A DNA stretch of 64,000 nucleotides, taken from positions 19,663-83,662 of the forward strand of contig QNGE01000976.1 of NCBI GenBank assembly GCA_008508345.1. The letters are read 5' to 3'. The translations under genes and the position numbers were made by a program. The notes beneath the pieces are model-generated. The model had not been told where the DNA came from and did not search any database. It saw nothing but the letters and a program-made list of their open reading frames with translations. Origin of the DNA: Paragonimus westermani (taxonomy: Eukaryota; Platyhelminthes; Trematoda; Plagiorchiida; Troglotrematidae). This document shows, one piece after another, positions 60,801 to 64,000 of this stretch; position 1 is the stretch's first letter; each line of letters begins with the position of its first letter.

Positions 60801-63800
60801 TTAATGCATGAATTAATAGTGGATTCCGGTGGATTGGACTAGGATTTAAACAACTAAATTTGAAAGATGAACAGACACTTGCTCATTTAACTTTTGGTGG
60901 GGAACCTACAGCATTACTTTGAAACCTTTTGCATACAGCAATGGGTGGTTGCAATCAATGATGCGTTAACGAGGTAACATTCAAGCAATAAACAAGTGAC
61001 TTATCGCTTATTTTTCTGTGGGCTGCTTTCTGTTTGATCAGCCATTTTTAAGTATTCTGAACCATTCTAATGTCAAAGCTTCTGGAACGTTCCAGAATGA
61101 ACACACATTGGCCAATTTAAAGTGTTACTAGTCCCATTGCCACGTCTATTGTCCTCCGTACAAGAAATCTATCAGAAAGTAAAGCGCTTCTCTGTGTCCG
61201 AATAGAATTTCTACGGAAAGGTATGCATAACATTGTGAAAAATGGTTAAAATGAACCATACATCTATCCTTACGTTAGTTCAGCTCCGTCAGACTGAAGC
61301 CTTGTTCTAACGCTAGCGGATATATGAAGATTTTCTCGCCTGTGTGAGCCTATTGAGTCAACCTGGTTACTAGAATGCACCTGAGCAGATTGTTTTCCTT
61401 AACACAATTTGTGCAGGTGATCATACTTTGGCTGGGTTACAACGTTCAGTTGTGTAAACGTAATAGGTCCCACCAACGCAGAAGCACAATGTATGTTGGA
61501 TTTCTCGGCGATTGACTGACAGCTCAGAGCACGGAAGCGATATGCACATTAAGTGTGAGTGAATAGGATTTAAAAAAATATTTTCCTGATATATTTTGTT
61601 ATCACAGCCGTTTTCCATTCACTGGTAACTAGTGGAATGTTGAAATGAATCATGTTTCCAGTCGCAAGGACGTCTGCGGAGTGAATTCTAACCCGATATT
61701 CGGTCGCTTAACTGCACACGACTACAACACCAGTTCAAACGGAATTCTTGACCTAACGCTTCCACTCCAGGCTTCACGACCGACAGCAATATCACAGATC
61801 TGATCAACTTAATAAGCTCAATCGATATTCACGAACGCTCTACTCATCTAGGGGCATCGACACCCGCTTGTCAAAAATAAATCACCTAGCACCCAACCCC
61901 AAACCCTCAAATTAATTCCGGGCGTAATTTGCGAACATATACCCTATCTTTTGGACCACACATTTCATGCAATATCCACAAGGTGAATTATTTATTTCTT
62001 CCTGTTACCTCTAGATTAATGTGTTGCGCTGTCTCTCTTAATTCTTGCTGGCATCCGTGTAACTGATTGCCGAAAGTCTGAGCACTCTTGAGTGCCTGAC
62101 TGTCAACTCAGAGTGTGCAGTCTATGACAAGGGGCAGGATTCTAATTTGTCTTCTTCTAGCCCACTCAACCTGTGGCCTGGTTCCCCCTTATGTCTAAAA
62201 TACCTTAAAAGAGAACTCAACTGAAAATCCAAGGTATGTATGTTCAACCTATATGGTTGCCATGACCTCGAAAGAGGACCACAGTGCGTTGCAGAGCCCG
62301 TTACTGAGTTAAACGCCAAATCTGTCGCCTCACCGTGGATGCATCGCGTATTCCACCTCGCTTTACTGGACCTACGAACACAAACCCTAATAAGAAAAGA
62401 ACTGCGAGGCTAATCGAAGCAAGCGAGTAAGAATCACCTCAATAGCCGCTTGGCCCGATCTGTGTTAATAACACGAACCATAATTCCCCAACTACAGTGA
62501 CAATCTAGTAAGCCTGTTGACTCCGAGGCTCATTTTGCTAGCCACATTAATAACCAACTTCTGTTAACCAGTCATTCAAGCAGAATTTCAACATCAAACT
62601 ACTCAAAACCGAAGACACCCAAGCGACTGGGGCAGACCCACCAAGTCAAAGTGAATGAAAAGAAGCCGAGAAAACTCCACTCCATTCAAACTGGCGGACA
62701 TTGTGAAGCAAACATTGTAGACATGGGCCATGGGCGCATCTTAGGCATAGTGGTGAATGTTCATGGTATACGTGATGGGCTATTAAAAATAGTGAAATGA
62801 TCCGAAATTCATCACTCACTGGTAACCATAGTGAAACGCCTAGATGTGACTTCACTCTATGTAAAAATGAAAGGTTGGTAAACATTTACTCGCTTACATT
62901 CGTTGGATCATTTATTGAATCAACGATAGATACGTCGTGTTTTATGGTCTCCCGTGGCCCCAACATATCACTAATAACTCGGTTAAATTGTGACGTTTAT
63001 CGCTCCACTACATTGCGTGAAGTCCATAAACGCTCATCCCGGTTACTGTATAATACTACTTCAGCGAACACGCCAGTTTTAATAATTCCCCGTTAGACTC
63101 AACAAGCCTTTGACGAAGGTTTATTATTTTGCGAGGATTGCTCAATAAATTCCTTATTCCCAACAAATTCACGGTCGCCCAGCTTGTTAAGTAGGTTGTT
63201 TTCCTTCATTTCAGTGCTGGTGATAAATTTGCCTGCAGATTCCATTCCTACTCCTAACATGAAAAAATATGTGACAAAAGCTGGCCCCAGGCAATTTGTA
63301 AGGGTTGCAAACACACTGCAAACACTTCATTTACCCCGCGTACTGTTGTTGAGAGCTTCACGTAAACATTAAGTCCGTTGACTGAATGTTCAGTTATCCA
63401 GGATGAATACGACTATTTATAGTTGGCGTTGGTAACAGCGTATATATCGTGAGAGGTGGTACTTCCCCCAGCCCAGCCTTAGACGTGGATACAAACTGTA
63501 GGAATCTGAGAGCAGTAGTTGAGATCGGTTTCAAATTTTGAACAATCCTCTCAGTGAACACAAACTGTGAAGCGAAATGGAAATTGATAAGACTACAATG
63601 AGTCGTTATTTTCTCACGTCACAATACTCGAATTGAAACAAATGGATGAAGTAGCTATTGATAATTGGTTTGGGATGAGTAACTGGTTTGCAGTACTGGT
63701 TTTAGACTGCTTGTTTACCTGCCAGTCGTCTTACCATCGTCTAATGAGTTCTTTGGTCTAGTGAATATTTTCGTTGAATGAAAAATAAGCAACTGTTGCC

Positions 63801-64000
63801 CGATTATTTCACAAGTGGCAAGCTGTCTGTGTGTTGTCGCTGTCCAATTAATCGCATCCTCATCAACTCGTGAACTCACATGTGATGTGCCTATCGCCAC
63901 TCTACTCGTAATGAGTTCAATGAGAGTGTGACAGGAGGACCATCAATTGTGAATCCGGGAGCTCAAGCTAATTTTCCGTTTTATTCCGTTCTGTGTAAAG
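54851..64000. other. No gene recognised in the last 9 kb
   Basis: Frames up to 126 codons (for example 57066-57446, minus) carry no family signature. A frame at 55315-55539 contains SGYFNTHV, faintly like the GDFNAH of LINE endonucleases. At 60643-60672 the minus strand reads GGTACTTAGG, CCCAAC, GGGGTCGAAAC, which could be a further hammerhead remnant with a damaged CUGAUGA. Confidence 0.35.

Overview
The window looks like repeat-rich, gene-poor DNA from a metazoan nuclear genome, most likely a flatworm and probably a digenean fluke. No intact host gene, exon series, rRNA or functional tRNA was recognised. The lineage guess rests on the mix of elements. There is an RTE-type LINE whose reverse transcriptase (RT) C-terminus reads like those annotated in schistosomes and other flukes. 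Several Penelope-like elements (PLEs) pair an RT with a GIY-YIG endonuclease. There are also CR1/jockey-like LINEs, Ty3/gypsy fragments, an IS630/Tc1-type transposase, and tRNA-headed SINEs carrying hammerhead ribozymes, as known for the schistosome Sm-alpha family. The species cannot be named from sequence alone.

Layout. 1-1341: 3' end of an RTE LINE with two nonsense codons; its 3' tail is split by a foldback element with a 9-bp target duplication. 1358-2265: an interspersed repeat, then a decayed PLE. 2600-3440 (-): gypsy RT remains. 5000-5078 (-): tRNA-Arg-like pseudogene. 6690-8375: the best-preserved element, a 5'-truncated PLE with a 464-codon open frame and two identical inverted 64-bp ends. 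10.4-10.8 and 15.7-17.9 kb: LINE remains. 19.6-21.3 kb: gypsy RT to integrase with an internal deletion. 21.5 kb (-): a SINE with a complete hammerhead. 28.66-29.88 kb: two PLE copies with 3' ends facing outward. 31.7-32.4 kb: PLE RT. 32.8-33.9 kb: transposase pseudogene. 34.9-35.6 kb: PLE. 36.5 kb (-): SINE. 39.9-40.95 kb: a PLE with an inverted 5' half. 41.9-42.7 kb: LINE RT. 45.94-46.31 (+) and 54.66-54.85 kb (-): RTE 3' ends. 48.2-49.4 kb: AT tract and interspersed repeat with a hammerhead-like fold. 50.1 and 53.5 kb (-): further SINEs. 54.9-64 kb: mostly unassigned.

The unifying signal is self-cleaving RNA. Hammerhead cores (CUGANGA, helix II, GAAA) occur at the ends of the main PLE, in at least one complete and three decayed tRNA-headed SINEs, and in weaker form in the foldback and the 48.4-kb repeat. 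PLEs would supply RT and endonuclease; the SINEs, which encode no protein, would depend on some such machinery. That link is an inference. Almost every coding element shows damage, including changed catalytic residues in the PLE RT (YVGD for YVDD) and the transposase (Gly for the third acidic residue). All alignments were made by eye.
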